DNA of 64,000 nucleotides from an uncultured Agathobaculum sp. (GTDB taxonomy: Bacteria; Bacillota; Clostridia; Oscillospirales; Butyricicoccaceae), in NCBI RefSeq assembly GCF_944384765.1, contig NZ_CALWUM010000002.1, positions 1-64,000 on the forward strand, read 5' to 3'. The notes below the pieces were generated by a model. It had not been told where the DNA came from, did no database searches, and saw nothing but the letters and a program-made list of their open reading frames with translations. The position numbers were made by a program, and so were the translations under genes. Of the stretch, positions 1 to 15,901 are shown in pieces (position 1 is the stretch's first letter; the number at the start of each line of letters is the position of its first letter).

Positions 1-1
1 T

Positions 2-1108
2 ACCCCGTCTCCTGTCAGGCGAGTGGAAATCCCCAAGCCAGACGGAGGGATACGAAAGCTTGGTATCCCAACCGTCATAGACCGCACAATACAACAAGCC
101 ATGGCACAGCAGATGATACCGATCTATGAGCTGATATTCTCGGAGAACAGTTTCGGCTATCGCCCGGGAAGAAGTGCAAAGGATGCCATAAGGAAAGTGA
201 AGGAATACGCGGAACAAGGCTATATCCATGCGGTAAGCCTTGATCTGTCAAAGTATTTCGACACCCTGAATCATACAATTCTTGTGAACCTTCTCAGGAA
301 GGAAATCAAGGATGAGAGAGTTATCCAAATGGTCAAGAGGTATCTGAATAGCGGAGTGATGGAAAACGGTGTGGTTATGGAAACAGAGGAAGGATCACCG
401 CAAGGAGGAAACCTGTCCCCACTGTTAGCAAACGTGTATCTGAATGAGTTCGACAAGGAGTTTGAGAAACGGGGAGTGCCCTGTATACGCTATGCGGACG
501 ACATCGTACTGCTGGCAAGAAGCGAACGAGCCGCCAAAAGACTTCTGGAAACAAGTACGAAATATCTAGAAGGAACACTGAAGCTGAAAGTGAATCAGGA
601 GAAAAGCCGGGTGGTAAGTGTGTTTGCAATCCGAAATTTTAAATTCCTTGGCTTTGCATTGGGAAGGAACGGAAAGGGCATCTATGTCCGGGTTCATCCA
701 AGGTCATGGAAGAAGTTTAAGAATACTTTGAGAGAACTCTCTTCCCGGAGACGCTGTCAGAGTATCAGGCCTTCGCTGGAAAAGATAAAAGTATATGCGA
801 GGGGCTGGCTTAACTATTATGGGATAGCGAGCATGAAGAACAACCTCGAAGACATCAACGGATGGCTGTACCATCGCATACGCATGTGTATATGGAAACA
901 ATGGAAGCTGCCGAGGACGAAGAAACGGAACCTGATAAAACTGGGGATACCGGAATACTACGCCCATATGGCGGCAAACAGCCGAAAAGGTTACTGGAGG
1001 ACATCCAACACAACCACGGTCAAAAGAGCACTAACAAAAGAAAGACTGATAAACAGTGGCTTCTATGATTTAGCCATTGCCTATCAGTCTCTGCACGTCA
1101 ACTATTGA
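2..1108 (+). CDS. ltrA: Group II intron reverse transcriptase/maturase (N-terminus cut by window edge)
   Basis: This is the intron-encoded protein that splices the intron RNA and copies it at new DNA sites. The frame is open back to base 2, so the GTG at 23 is internal and the true start lies upstream. Visible parts are the RT block starting PKPDGG and IPTVIDR, the SPQGG motif, the catalytic YADD box (bases 491-502), the thumb/X maturase region (WLNYYGIAS) and a short C-terminal DNA-binding segment ending near HVNY. No HNH endonuclease domain follows, so it belongs to the endonuclease-less bacterial classes. The frame looks intact, so the intron may still be active. Confidence 0.93.
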   Translation, partial: TPSPVRRVEIPKPDGGIRKLGIPTVIDRTIQQAMAQQMIPIYELIFSENSFGYRPGRSAKDAIRKVKEYAEQGYIHAVSLDLSKYFDTLNHTILVNLLRKEIKDERVIQMVKRYLNSGVMENGVVMETEEGSPQGGNLSPLLANVYLNEFDKEFEKRGVPCIRYADDIVLLARSERAAKRLLETSTKYLEGTLKLKVNQEKSRVVSVFAIRNFKFLGFALGRNGKGIYVRVHPRSWKKFKNTLRELSSRRRCQSIRPSLEKIKVYARGWLNYYGIASMKNNLEDINGWLYHRIRMCIWKQWKLPRTKKRNLIKLGIPEYYAHMAANSRKGYWRTSNTTTVKRALTKERLINSGFYDLAIAYQSLHVNY

Positions 1109-1109
1109 A

Positions 1110-1179
1110 ACCGCCGTGTACCGAACGGTACGCACGGTGGTGTGAGAGGACGGGAGCTAATCACTCCCTCCTACTCGAT
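1110..1179 (+). ncRNA. Group II intron domains V and VI
   Basis: Bases 1110-1142 fold as a domain V hairpin: ACCGCCGTG pairs with CACGGTGGT, a two-base CG bulge follows, and an inner TACC/GGTA stem closes a small loop. The 5' strand contains CGC at the catalytic-triad position. Bases 1144-1176 fold as domain VI (GGGAG against CTCCC, extended by GAG/CTC) with an unpaired A at about 1173 as the likely branch point. These are required for splicing, so their integrity supports a functional 3' half. Confidence 0.85.
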
Positions 1180-1216
1180 CCCGCAGCAGGGAAGATGACT
1201 GCTGCGGGCATTTTTT
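1180..1216 (+). terminator. Rho-independent terminator after the intron
   Basis: A perfect 10-bp stem (1180-1189 with 1199-1208, CCCGCAGCAG/CTGCTGCGGG) is followed by CA and six T. It begins exactly at the predicted intron 3' end, so the intron separates this terminator or attenuator from the gene it originally followed. Confidence 0.9.
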
Positions 1217-1273
1217 GGTGAAAAAAACAAAAGACAGACGGAAAACCGCCTGCCAAAACATACAAAAATATTC

Positions 1274-1303
1274 TTGACTGATGAGCAAAAAACATGGTAT
1301 AAT
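1274..1303 (+). promoter_or_regulatory. Sigma-A type promoter for rpoBC
   Basis: TTGACT (1274-1279), an 18-bp spacer and TATAAT (1298-1303) give a near-consensus promoter about 150 bases upstream of rpoB. Together with the terminator just before it, this makes rpoBC a separate transcription unit from the upstream ribosomal genes. Confidence 0.85.
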
Positions 1304-1318
1304 AAAACGCTTACAAAA

Positions 1319-1338
1319 TTCAGGTCACTTTACCTGAA
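1319..1338 (+). promoter_or_regulatory. Hairpin at the start of the rpoB leader
   Basis: TTCAGGT (1319-1325) and ACCTGAA (1332-1338) form a perfect 7-bp hairpin with a 6-base loop, roughly 15 bases after the -10 box, so at or just after the transcription start. It could be an operator or a 5'-end RNA stabiliser. The remaining leader up to 1457 shows no clear aptamer. Confidence 0.5.
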
Positions 1339-1457
1339 TCCTACCATAATGTTAGCACGGTCTGCGCAAGATTGCAAGACAAAAAACAATATTTTCGCAA
1401 CGCCGCCGGGCGTATCAAACACCAACACAGCCGAAAGAAACGGAGTGATCAAAGCAC

Positions 1458-5165
<3,708 letters not shown>

Positions 5166-5221
5166 GCGCAGCAGCCAATGCAGAAATCATCCGTGAATAG
5201 GGAAGGAGCATCTTAATATAT

Positions 5222-8755
<3,534 letters not shown>

Positions 8756-8791
8756 TCTGTCCGGCGGCGATGCAATAACAGTATCAAAAAG

Positions 8792-8824
8792 ATAAGGGGA
8801 CGTCTGCGGGCGTCCCCTTATTGA
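8792..8824 (+). terminator. Terminator of rpoBC
   Basis: An 11-bp stem (ATAAGGGGACG, 8792-8802, with CGTCCCCTTAT, 8811-8821) ends the rpoBC unit. The T tract is short, so termination may be partial. Confidence 0.75.
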
Positions 8825-8831
8825 ATATACC

Positions 8832-8860
8832 TTGACTTCTTCATGCACCCGTACTATACT
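8832..8860 (+). promoter_or_regulatory. Promoter of the SLH-domain gene
   Basis: TTGACT (8832-8837), a 17-bp spacer and TATACT (8855-8860) lie directly after the rpoC terminator and about 40 bases upstream of the SLH gene's start. Confidence 0.85.
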
Positions 8861-8902
8861 GGAAAAAACAGGCGGCGTCAGCCGCGCGAGGAGGAAAAAG
8901 GT

Positions 8903-10063
8903 ATGAAGAAAAGACTGGTCAGCTTGTTGCTTTCGGTCCTGATGCTGATGACGATGCTGCCGGCGGCGATGGCAGCAGACACCGAGGAATATACCTTTGA
9001 GGACCGCAACGGGGTTGAATTTACCGTGCCGCGTAATGGATTTGCAAGCTCGGTCGTATCGTTCACGCCGGGTGATCCCTGGACCAGCGCCGAGGATGCA
9101 CAGGACCCGGCTGAAGCATTGGGCATCCCGGACCGTGAGGGAAACCGGGACGATAATGCCGTGACGCTGGGCGCGGGCGGCGTGCTGGTGCTGGGCTTTG
9201 ATATTCAGATTGTGGACGGCGATGGGGACGACGTCTATATTTTTGAAGTGGGCGGCAGTGCAGAGGCGACCCGGGTGGAAGTAAGCAACGACCTCGCGAC
9301 CTGGTACGAGATCGGCACCGCGCAGGGGCGGACGGCCGGTCTGGATCTAAACGGCAAGGTGCCGGAAGGGCAGCGGTTCCGTTATGTCCGTCTGACCGAC
9401 CTGCGCGAAGCGCCCAGCGGCACATGGCCGGGCGCTGATATCGACGCGGTGGCGGGGCTGAATGTCAAGCCGGCGTCCAGCGATTGGGCCCAGACCGAGA
9501 TGGATAAGGCTGAGGAATATGACCTGATTCCGGACGTACTCGAAAACGCCGATATGACCCAGCCGATCACCCGATTGGAGTTTGCGGCGGTCGCGGTCAA
9601 GACCTATGAGAATCTGTCGGCAGCCAGCGCACTGCCTGCGGTTGTCAACCCGTTCGCCGATTGCAGCGATACCGAGGTGCTCAAGGCGTATAATCTCGGC
9701 GTGGTAAACGGCACGTCGCCGACCACCTTCACGCCGGACGCGCGGCTGAGCCGCGAGCAGGCGGCTGCGATGCTCACGCGCGTGTTCAAACGCGCAACCA
9801 TCCCGGGCTGGACGCTTGAGGAGGACGCGGCCTATCCGCTGAGCTTCACATATCCGCCGCTCTTCGCGGATGACGCGAATATCTCGGCCTACGCCAGGGA
9901 GAGCGTGTATTTCATGGCCGCCAACAACATCATCAACGGAATAAGCGGCAACAGGTTCGCGCCCAAGAACACCACCAGCGCGGAGGAGGCACAGGGCTAT
10001 GCCAACGCCACCCGCGAGCAGGCGCTTGCCATTGCCGTGCGCATGGTGGAAAACCTGAAATAA
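8903..10063 (+). CDS. Secreted SLH-domain protein with a discoidin-like carbohydrate-binding domain
   Basis: The 386-aa product starts at ATG 8903 behind GAGGAGG; an in-frame ATG at 8843 lies inside the promoter and is rejected. Residues 1-25 are a signal peptide (KKR, hydrophobic core, AMA-A). Residues about 40-190 resemble a beta-sandwich binding domain (WTSAEDAQDPAEALG, DGDGDDVYIFEVGG, SNDLATWYEIG), with acidic loops suited to calcium. Residues about 195-386 hold S-layer homology repeats (ITRLEFAAVAVK, FTPDARLSREQAAAML, EATREQALAIA-like ends). It is probably attached non-covalently to cell-wall polymer. It is monocistronic, and its ligand is unknown. Confidence 0.85.
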   Translation: MKKRLVSLLLSVLMLMTMLPAAMAADTEEYTFEDRNGVEFTVPRNGFASSVVSFTPGDPWTSAEDAQDPAEALGIPDREGNRDDNAVTLGAGGVLVLGFDIQIVDGDGDDVYIFEVGGSAEATRVEVSNDLATWYEIGTAQGRTAGLDLNGKVPEGQRFRYVRLTDLREAPSGTWPGADIDAVAGLNVKPASSDWAQTEMDKAEEYDLIPDVLENADMTQPITRLEFAAVAVKTYENLSAASALPAVVNPFADCSDTEVLKAYNLGVVNGTSPTTFTPDARLSREQAAAMLTRVFKRATIPGWTLEEDAAYPLSFTYPPLFADDANISAYARESVYFMAANNIINGISGNRFAPKNTTSAEEAQGYANATREQALAIAVRMVENLK

Positions 10064-10084
10064 ACAAGGTATAATGTATAAGGG

Positions 10085-10113
10085 GCAGGGGAATGCTGAA
10101 AGCGTTTCCCTGC
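10085..10113 (+). terminator. Hairpin after the SLH gene
   Basis: GCAGGGGAA (10085-10093) pairs with TTTCCCTGC (10105-10113). The following bases are only moderately T-rich (TCTGTATCT), so this is a weak terminator candidate. Confidence 0.55.
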
Positions 10114-10178
10114 TCTGTATCTAACCGGCAGAACGGGCAGGAAAAACGGGAAAAACAGAAAAATTCCTGTAAAAATGC

Positions 10179-10207
10179 TTGACTTCGTTCGGACAAACAT
10201 TTATACT
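10179..10207 (+). promoter_or_regulatory. Promoter of the str operon
   Basis: TTGACT (10179-10184), a 17-bp spacer and TATACT (10202-10207) lie 29 bases before the L7Ae-like gene. It closely resembles the SLH promoter (both TTGACTTC...TATACT). Confidence 0.87.
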
Positions 10208-10236
10208 AATGTAGTATGCCGTATAGGAGGGTTACT

Positions 10237-10482
10237 ATGCTTTCACAACTTCAGACGGCGCACAAGGTCATCGGTGTCAAGCAGTCCAGAAAGGCAATCC
10301 GGGACGGAGCCGCCGCGGCGGTCTATGTTGCGCTGGACGCGGAACGGCGTGTTGTCGGGCCGATTTATGAGCTTTGCAGCGAGACCGGAACCACCATTCA
10401 TGAGATCACCACCATGGCGGAACTGGGGGACGCGGCCGGCATCGATGTCGGCGCCGCAGTCGTCACCGTTCTGCAGGACTGA
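10237..10482 (+). CDS. rplGB: L7Ae-family ribosomal/K-turn RNA-binding protein
   Basis: The 81-aa product matches the small L7Ae-like protein (YbxF/RplGB) that precedes rpsL in Firmicutes. Seen features are a basic N-terminal helix (GVKQSRKAIRDG), the strand AAVYVALDAE and the C-terminal IDVGAAVVTVL. The family binds kink-turn RNA; its role in the ribosome is poorly defined. The start at 10237 sits behind AGGAGG (10225-10230); an earlier in-frame ATG at 10216 has no such site. It is the first gene of the str operon. Confidence 0.88.
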   Translation: MLSQLQTAHKVIGVKQSRKAIRDGAAAAVYVALDAERRVVGPIYELCSETGTTIHEITTMAELGDAAGIDVGAAVVTVLQD

Positions 10483-10542
10483 ATCTGGTGAATCGCGCAA
10501 ATGCGCTTTTCATAAATATCTTTGAAAGAAGGAGGAAATAAA

Positions 10543-10962
10543 ATGCCAACTTTTAACCAACTCGTCCGTAAGGGTCGCGAGGCAGCCATCTACAAATCTA
10601 CGGCGCCGGCGCTGCAGGTAGGCTACAACTCTCAGAAGAAGAAGTCCACCGATCAGCCCGCTCCGCAGAAGCGCGGTGTCTGCACCACGGTTAAGACCAT
10701 GACGCCCAAGAAGCCGAACTCTGCGCTTCGTAAGGTTGCTCGTGTTAAGCTGACCAACCAGATGGAAGTTTCCGCTTACATCCCCGGTGAAGGCCACAAC
10801 CTGCAGGAGCACTCGGTTGTTATGGTGCGCGGCGGCCGTGTAAAGGACCTTCCTGGTGTCCGTTACCACATCATCCGCGGCACGCTGGATACCCAGGGTG
10901 TAGCGAACCGCCGTCAGGCGCGTTCCAAGTACGGCGCAAAGCGCCCGAAGGCCGGCAAGTAA
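10543..10962 (+). CDS. rpsL: 30S ribosomal protein S12
   Basis: This 139-aa S12 sits at the decoding centre of the 30S subunit. Visible hallmarks are [13 protein letters not shown] at the N-terminus and [15 protein letters not shown], with lysines at the positions that govern streptomycin sensitivity, followed by [16 protein letters not shown]. The ATG at 10543 has AAGGAGG just upstream; an in-frame ATG at 10522 would overlap this ribosome binding site. Confidence 0.98.
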   Translation: MPTFNQLVRKGREAAIYKSTAPALQVGYNSQKKKSTDQPAPQKRGVCTTVKTMTPKKPNSALRKVARVKLTNQMEVSAYIPGEGHNLQEHSVVMVRGGRVKDLPGVRYHIIRGTLDTQGVANRRQARSKYGAKRPKAGK

Positions 10963-11084
10963 TCTTTGCATCGATCTGCACGATCATGCTTGATTGCTTA
11001 AGTCAGGCAACCCACACGTTTTGCGAGAAAAGTTAAAGTTTTTCAGCAAAGCACAATACTTGCTTTGTCTGAGGCGTTTTATAT

Positions 11085-11106
11085 CCGTGAAATACACGGG
11101 TGTATT
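11085..11106 (+). promoter_or_regulatory. Overlapping small hairpins in the rpsL-rpsG spacer
   Basis: The 231-base spacer between rpsL and rpsG is long for this operon. It contains two mutually exclusive short stems, CCGTG/CACGG (11085-11099) and AATACAC/GTGTATT (11091-11106). A binding site for S7 autoregulation is conceivable but not demonstrated by the sequence. Confidence 0.35.
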
Positions 11107-11193
11107 ACCTCGGACGGGCATGACAACGGCGGTCACACAGAGGATACGCCGTAGTACCTGTGAAATCAAATTATTTTGAAGGAGGGAAGTAAA

Positions 11194-11664
11194 GTGCCAA
11201 GAAGAGGTAATGTCCCGAAGAGAGACGTTCTGCCCGATCCGCTTTATAATTCCAAGCTCGTCACCAAGCTGGTCAACTCGATCATGCTCGACGGCAAGAA
11301 GGGCGTTTCGCAGAAGGTCGTTTATGGTGCTTTTGATATCGTCCGCGAAAAGACCGGACGCGAACCGCTGGAGGTTTTCACCGAGGCGATGGAGAACATC
11401 ATGCCGTCGCTCGAAGTTAAGGCACGCCGCGTAGGCGGCGCTACCTATCAGGTGCCGATGGAGGTGCGCCCGGAGCGTCGTCAGACCCTGGGTCTGCGCT
11501 GGATCACCAAGTATGCCCGCGCCCGTTCTGAGAAGACCATGCGCGAGCGTCTGGCAGGCGAGATTATGGATGCTTGCAACAATCTGGGCGGCGCTGTCAA
11601 GAAGCGCGAGGATACGCACAAGATGGCAGAGGCGAACAAGGCTTTCGCGCACTACCGTTACTAA
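11194..11664 (+). CDS. rpsG: 30S ribosomal protein S7
   Basis: This 156-aa S7 organises the 3' domain of 16S rRNA and often acts as a translational repressor of its own operon. It has the expected [19 protein letters not shown] start, [13 protein letters not shown] and the C-terminal [11 protein letters not shown]. It begins at GTG 11194 behind GGAGG, which fits alignment better than the upstream ATG at 11176. Confidence 0.97.
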   Translation: MPRRGNVPKRDVLPDPLYNSKLVTKLVNSIMLDGKKGVSQKVVYGAFDIVREKTGREPLEVFTEAMENIMPSLEVKARRVGGATYQVPMEVRPERRQTLGLRWITKYARARSEKTMRERLAGEIMDACNNLGGAVKKREDTHKMAEANKAFAHYRY

Positions 11665-11701
11665 TTCTGCGATCCGTCTTACGCTTTGAAAGGAGAGCTA
11701 T

Positions 11702-13807
<2,106 letters not shown>

Positions 13808-13823
13808 AAACCCGTGTTTGCTA

Positions 13824-13852
13824 TTGCATTTTTCTTCAAATTGCAGTAGAAT
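13824..13852 (+). promoter_or_regulatory. Candidate internal promoter for tuf
   Basis: TTGCAT (13824-13829), a 17-bp spacer and TAGAAT (13847-13852) lie in the fusA-tuf gap. A separate tuf promoter is common and would allow extra EF-Tu production. Confidence 0.6.
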
Positions 13853-13898
13853 AAACTCACCATGACTATGTATTCAAATTACGAGGAGGATATCCACA

Positions 13899-15104
13899 AT
13901 GGCAAAGGAAAAATTTGACCGCTCCCTGCCGCACGTAAACATCGGCACCATCGGCCACGTTGACCATGGCAAGACCACCCTGACTGCGGCGATCACCAAG
14001 GTTCTGGCTCTCGAGGGCGAGGCCGAGTATCAGGCTTACGACTCCATCGACAAGGCGCCGGAGGAGAAGGAGCGCGGCATTACGATCAACACTGCGCACG
14101 TTGAGTATCACACCAAGAACCGTCACTATGCGCACGTTGACTGCCCGGGCCACGCCGACTACGTTAAGAACATGATCACCGGCGCTGCTCAGATGGACGG
14201 CGCGATCCTGGTTGTTTCCGCAGCTGACGGCCCGATGCCCCAGACCCGTGAGCACATCCTGCTCGCCCGTCAGGTAGGCGTTCCGTATATCGTTGTATTC
14301 ATGAACAAGGTTGACCAGGTTGACGACGAGGAGCTGCTTGATCTGGTTGAGATGGAGATCCGCGAGCTGCTGTCCTCCTACGAGTTCCCGGGCGACGACG
14401 TTCCGGTTATCCGTGGTTCCGCGCTTCAGGTTCTGACCTGCGATTCCACCGATCCGAACGCACCGGAGTACGCTTGCATCCACGAGCTGATGGACGCTGT
14501 TGACACCTATATCCCGACCCCGGACCGCGCGGCTGACAAGCCGTTCATCATGCCGGTTGAGGACGTATTCTCCATCACCGGCCGTGGCACCGTTGCTACC
14601 GGTCGTGTTGAGCGCGGCATGCTGAAGATGGGCGAGGAAGTCGAGATCGTTGGTCTGATGGACGCTCCGCGTAAGACCGTCGTTACCGGCATCGAGATGT
14701 TCCGCAAGCTGCTGGACTACGCTGAGGCTGGCGACAACATCGGCGCTCTGCTCCGCGGCATTCAGAAGAACGAGGTTGAGCGCGGCCAGGTTCTGGCTAA
14801 GCCCGGCTCCATTCATCCGCACACCAAGTTCCACGGTCAGGTTTACGTTCTGAAGAAGGAAGAGGGCGGCCGCCACACTCCGTTCTTCAACAACTACCGT
14901 CCCCAGTTCTACTTCCGCACCACCGACGTTACCGGCGTTATCACCCTGCCGGAGGGCGTTGAGATGTGCATGCCGGGCGACAACGTTGAGATGGACGTTG
15001 AGCTGATCACCCCGATCGCGATCGAGGAAGGCCTGCGTTTCGCTATCCGTGAGGGTGGCCGCACCGTAGGTTCCGGCGTTGTTACCAAGATCAACGCTGA
15101 CTAA
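13899..15104 (+). CDS. tuf: Translation elongation factor Tu
   Basis: This 401-aa EF-Tu delivers aminoacyl-tRNA to the ribosome. The G1 loop GHVDHGKTT is at residues 19-27, with DCPGHADY and NKVD as G3 and G4. Domain II/III signatures include [14 protein letters not shown] and [25 protein letters not shown] precedes the ATG. A strong terminator ends the operon. Confidence 0.99.
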   Translation: MAKEKFDRSLPHVNIGTIGHVDHGKTTLTAAITKVLALEGEAEYQAYDSIDKAPEEKERGITINTAHVEYHTKNRHYAHVDCPGHADYVKNMITGAAQMDGAILVVSAADGPMPQTREHILLARQVGVPYIVVFMNKVDQVDDEELLDLVEMEIRELLSSYEFPGDDVPVIRGSALQVLTCDSTDPNAPEYACIHELMDAVDTYIPTPDRAADKPFIMPVEDVFSITGRGTVATGRVERGMLKMGEEVEIVGLMDAPRKTVVTGIEMFRKLLDYAEAGDNIGALLRGIQKNEVERGQVLAKPGSIHPHTKFHGQVYVLKKEEGGRHTPFFNNYRPQFYFRTTDVTGVITLPEGVEMCMPGDNVEMDVELITPIAIEEGLRFAIREGGRTVGSGVVTKINAD

Positions 15105-15117
15105 TTTGATCTGCCCC

Positions 15118-15150
15118 AAAACTCCCATGCTCATGCATGGGAGTTTTTTT
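15118..15150 (+). terminator. Terminator of the str operon
   Basis: A long stem (15118-15130 with 15135-15147; core ACTCCCATGC/GCATGGGAGT) with a TCAT loop runs into seven T. Confidence 0.93.
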
Positions 15151-15204
15151 CATGTCTATTCTCTCTCCCGCTGCGGCAGACTAATTGCAGGGAGGGATGT
15201 AAGT

Positions 15205-15438
15205 TTGAAACAGGAGGAGCTTTCCAGCCAGCAGGCGCACGCAGCGCAAAAAGCGTTTGCATGGATGGCGCGCAGCAAACCGAGCGTTGCGGCGCGGGAC
15301 GGCGAACAGCCGGAAAACAACGGCAAACCGGACGGCATCGCCCTGCCGCCGCATGAGCGCGGCTGCGGGCCGGCCCATCCGATCCGCGGAACAAACAGCG
15401 AAGACCTGACCGAATGGTGCACGCATCATCAGACCTGA
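15205..15438 (+). CDS. Small hypothetical protein, TTG start
   Basis: This 77-aa frame begins at TTG 15205 behind GGAGGG (15191-15196) and ends just before a strong terminator. The product is hydrophilic and rich in A, Q, E and G (KQEELSSQQAHAAQKAF, then a disordered GEQPENNGKPDG stretch and a C-terminal CTHHQT with two Cys in total). I recognise no family. The ribosome binding site, dedicated terminator and lack of an overlapping gene argue for a real gene, but no clear promoter separates it from the tuf terminator. Confidence 0.55.
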   Translation: MKQEELSSQQAHAAQKAFAWMARSKPSVAARDGEQPENNGKPDGIALPPHERGCGPAHPIRGTNSEDLTEWCTHHQT

Positions 15439-15448
15439 CGTGCCCGCA

Positions 15449-15496
15449 CAGCAGGGCTGCCAAATATGGTTTGGTGGCCCCGCTGTTTTACTTTTT
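15449..15496 (+). terminator. Terminator after the small TTG-start gene
   Basis: A long imperfect stem (CAGC-GGGC on the left at 15449-15457, GCCC-GCTG on the right ending at 15485, extended by CCAAA/TTTGG) is followed by a T-rich tract, TTTTACTTTTT. Confidence 0.85.
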
Positions 15497-15515
15497 ACCC
15501 CATCTGTGATACAAT
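15487..15515 (+). promoter_or_regulatory. Promoter of the membrane protein/recD2 unit
   Basis: TTTACT (15487-15492), a 17-bp spacer and TACAAT (15510-15515). The -35 box overlaps the T tract of the preceding terminator. Confidence 0.65.
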
Positions 15516-15580
15516 ATTCCCGGTGAATACAGCACGCGCAGAAACCGTATGGCATAGATTGAAAACAGGAGGGATGAACG

Positions 15581-15880
15581 ATGTCTGTTTTCTGGCAATC
15601 CGTGCTGGCGGTGTTTGCTGCGGTGGGTTTTTATGCGCTGCTGCATACGGTGTATGAACTGGTCTGCGCGCGTGTGCTGCGTATGCACGGCACAGCTGAG
15701 CTGACCCTGTACGGCGATGGCTGCGATCCCGCGAGCGAGCAGCTCATCCGCACGGCGCTTCGCGTGCGGCGGCAGTATCTGCCCGGCCTGTCGGTCACTT
15801 TTGTGGAGATCGGCAGCGGGCAGGGGCAAAATATCGCCAAGCACTTGGCTGCACGGCAGGATATCATGTATCTGGATTAA
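15581..15880 (+). CDS. Small membrane-anchored protein of unknown function
   Basis: The 99-aa product has one N-terminal transmembrane helix (residues about 5-30, QSVLAVFAAVGFYALLH) and a soluble domain of about 65 residues containing GDGCDPASEQLIRTAL and a C-terminal QDIMYLD. ATG 15581 follows AGGAGGGATG closely. It lies 21 bases before recD2 and is probably co-transcribed with it. No known family is recognised with certainty. Confidence 0.8.
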   Translation: MSVFWQSVLAVFAAVGFYALLHTVYELVCARVLRMHGTAELTLYGDGCDPASEQLIRTALRVRRQYLPGLSVTFVEIGSGQGQNIAKHLAARQDIMYLD

Positions 15881-15901
15881 CGAAAGAGGAACGGTGGAGC
15901 G

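Larger units (their letters stand above)
1..1179 (+). mobile_element. Group II intron, 3' part (5' end outside window)
   Basis: The window opens inside a group II intron. The sequence holds an open maturase/reverse transcriptase frame, then an intron domain V helix, a domain VI helix with a bulged A near 1173, and a 3' end at about 1179 (ending AT). Base composition is visibly lower in GC than the rpoBC operon that follows, which fits acquired DNA. The intron ends directly at the 5' foot of a rho-independent terminator. The upstream exon is not visible; by conserved gene order it should be the end of rplL. Confidence 0.88.
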
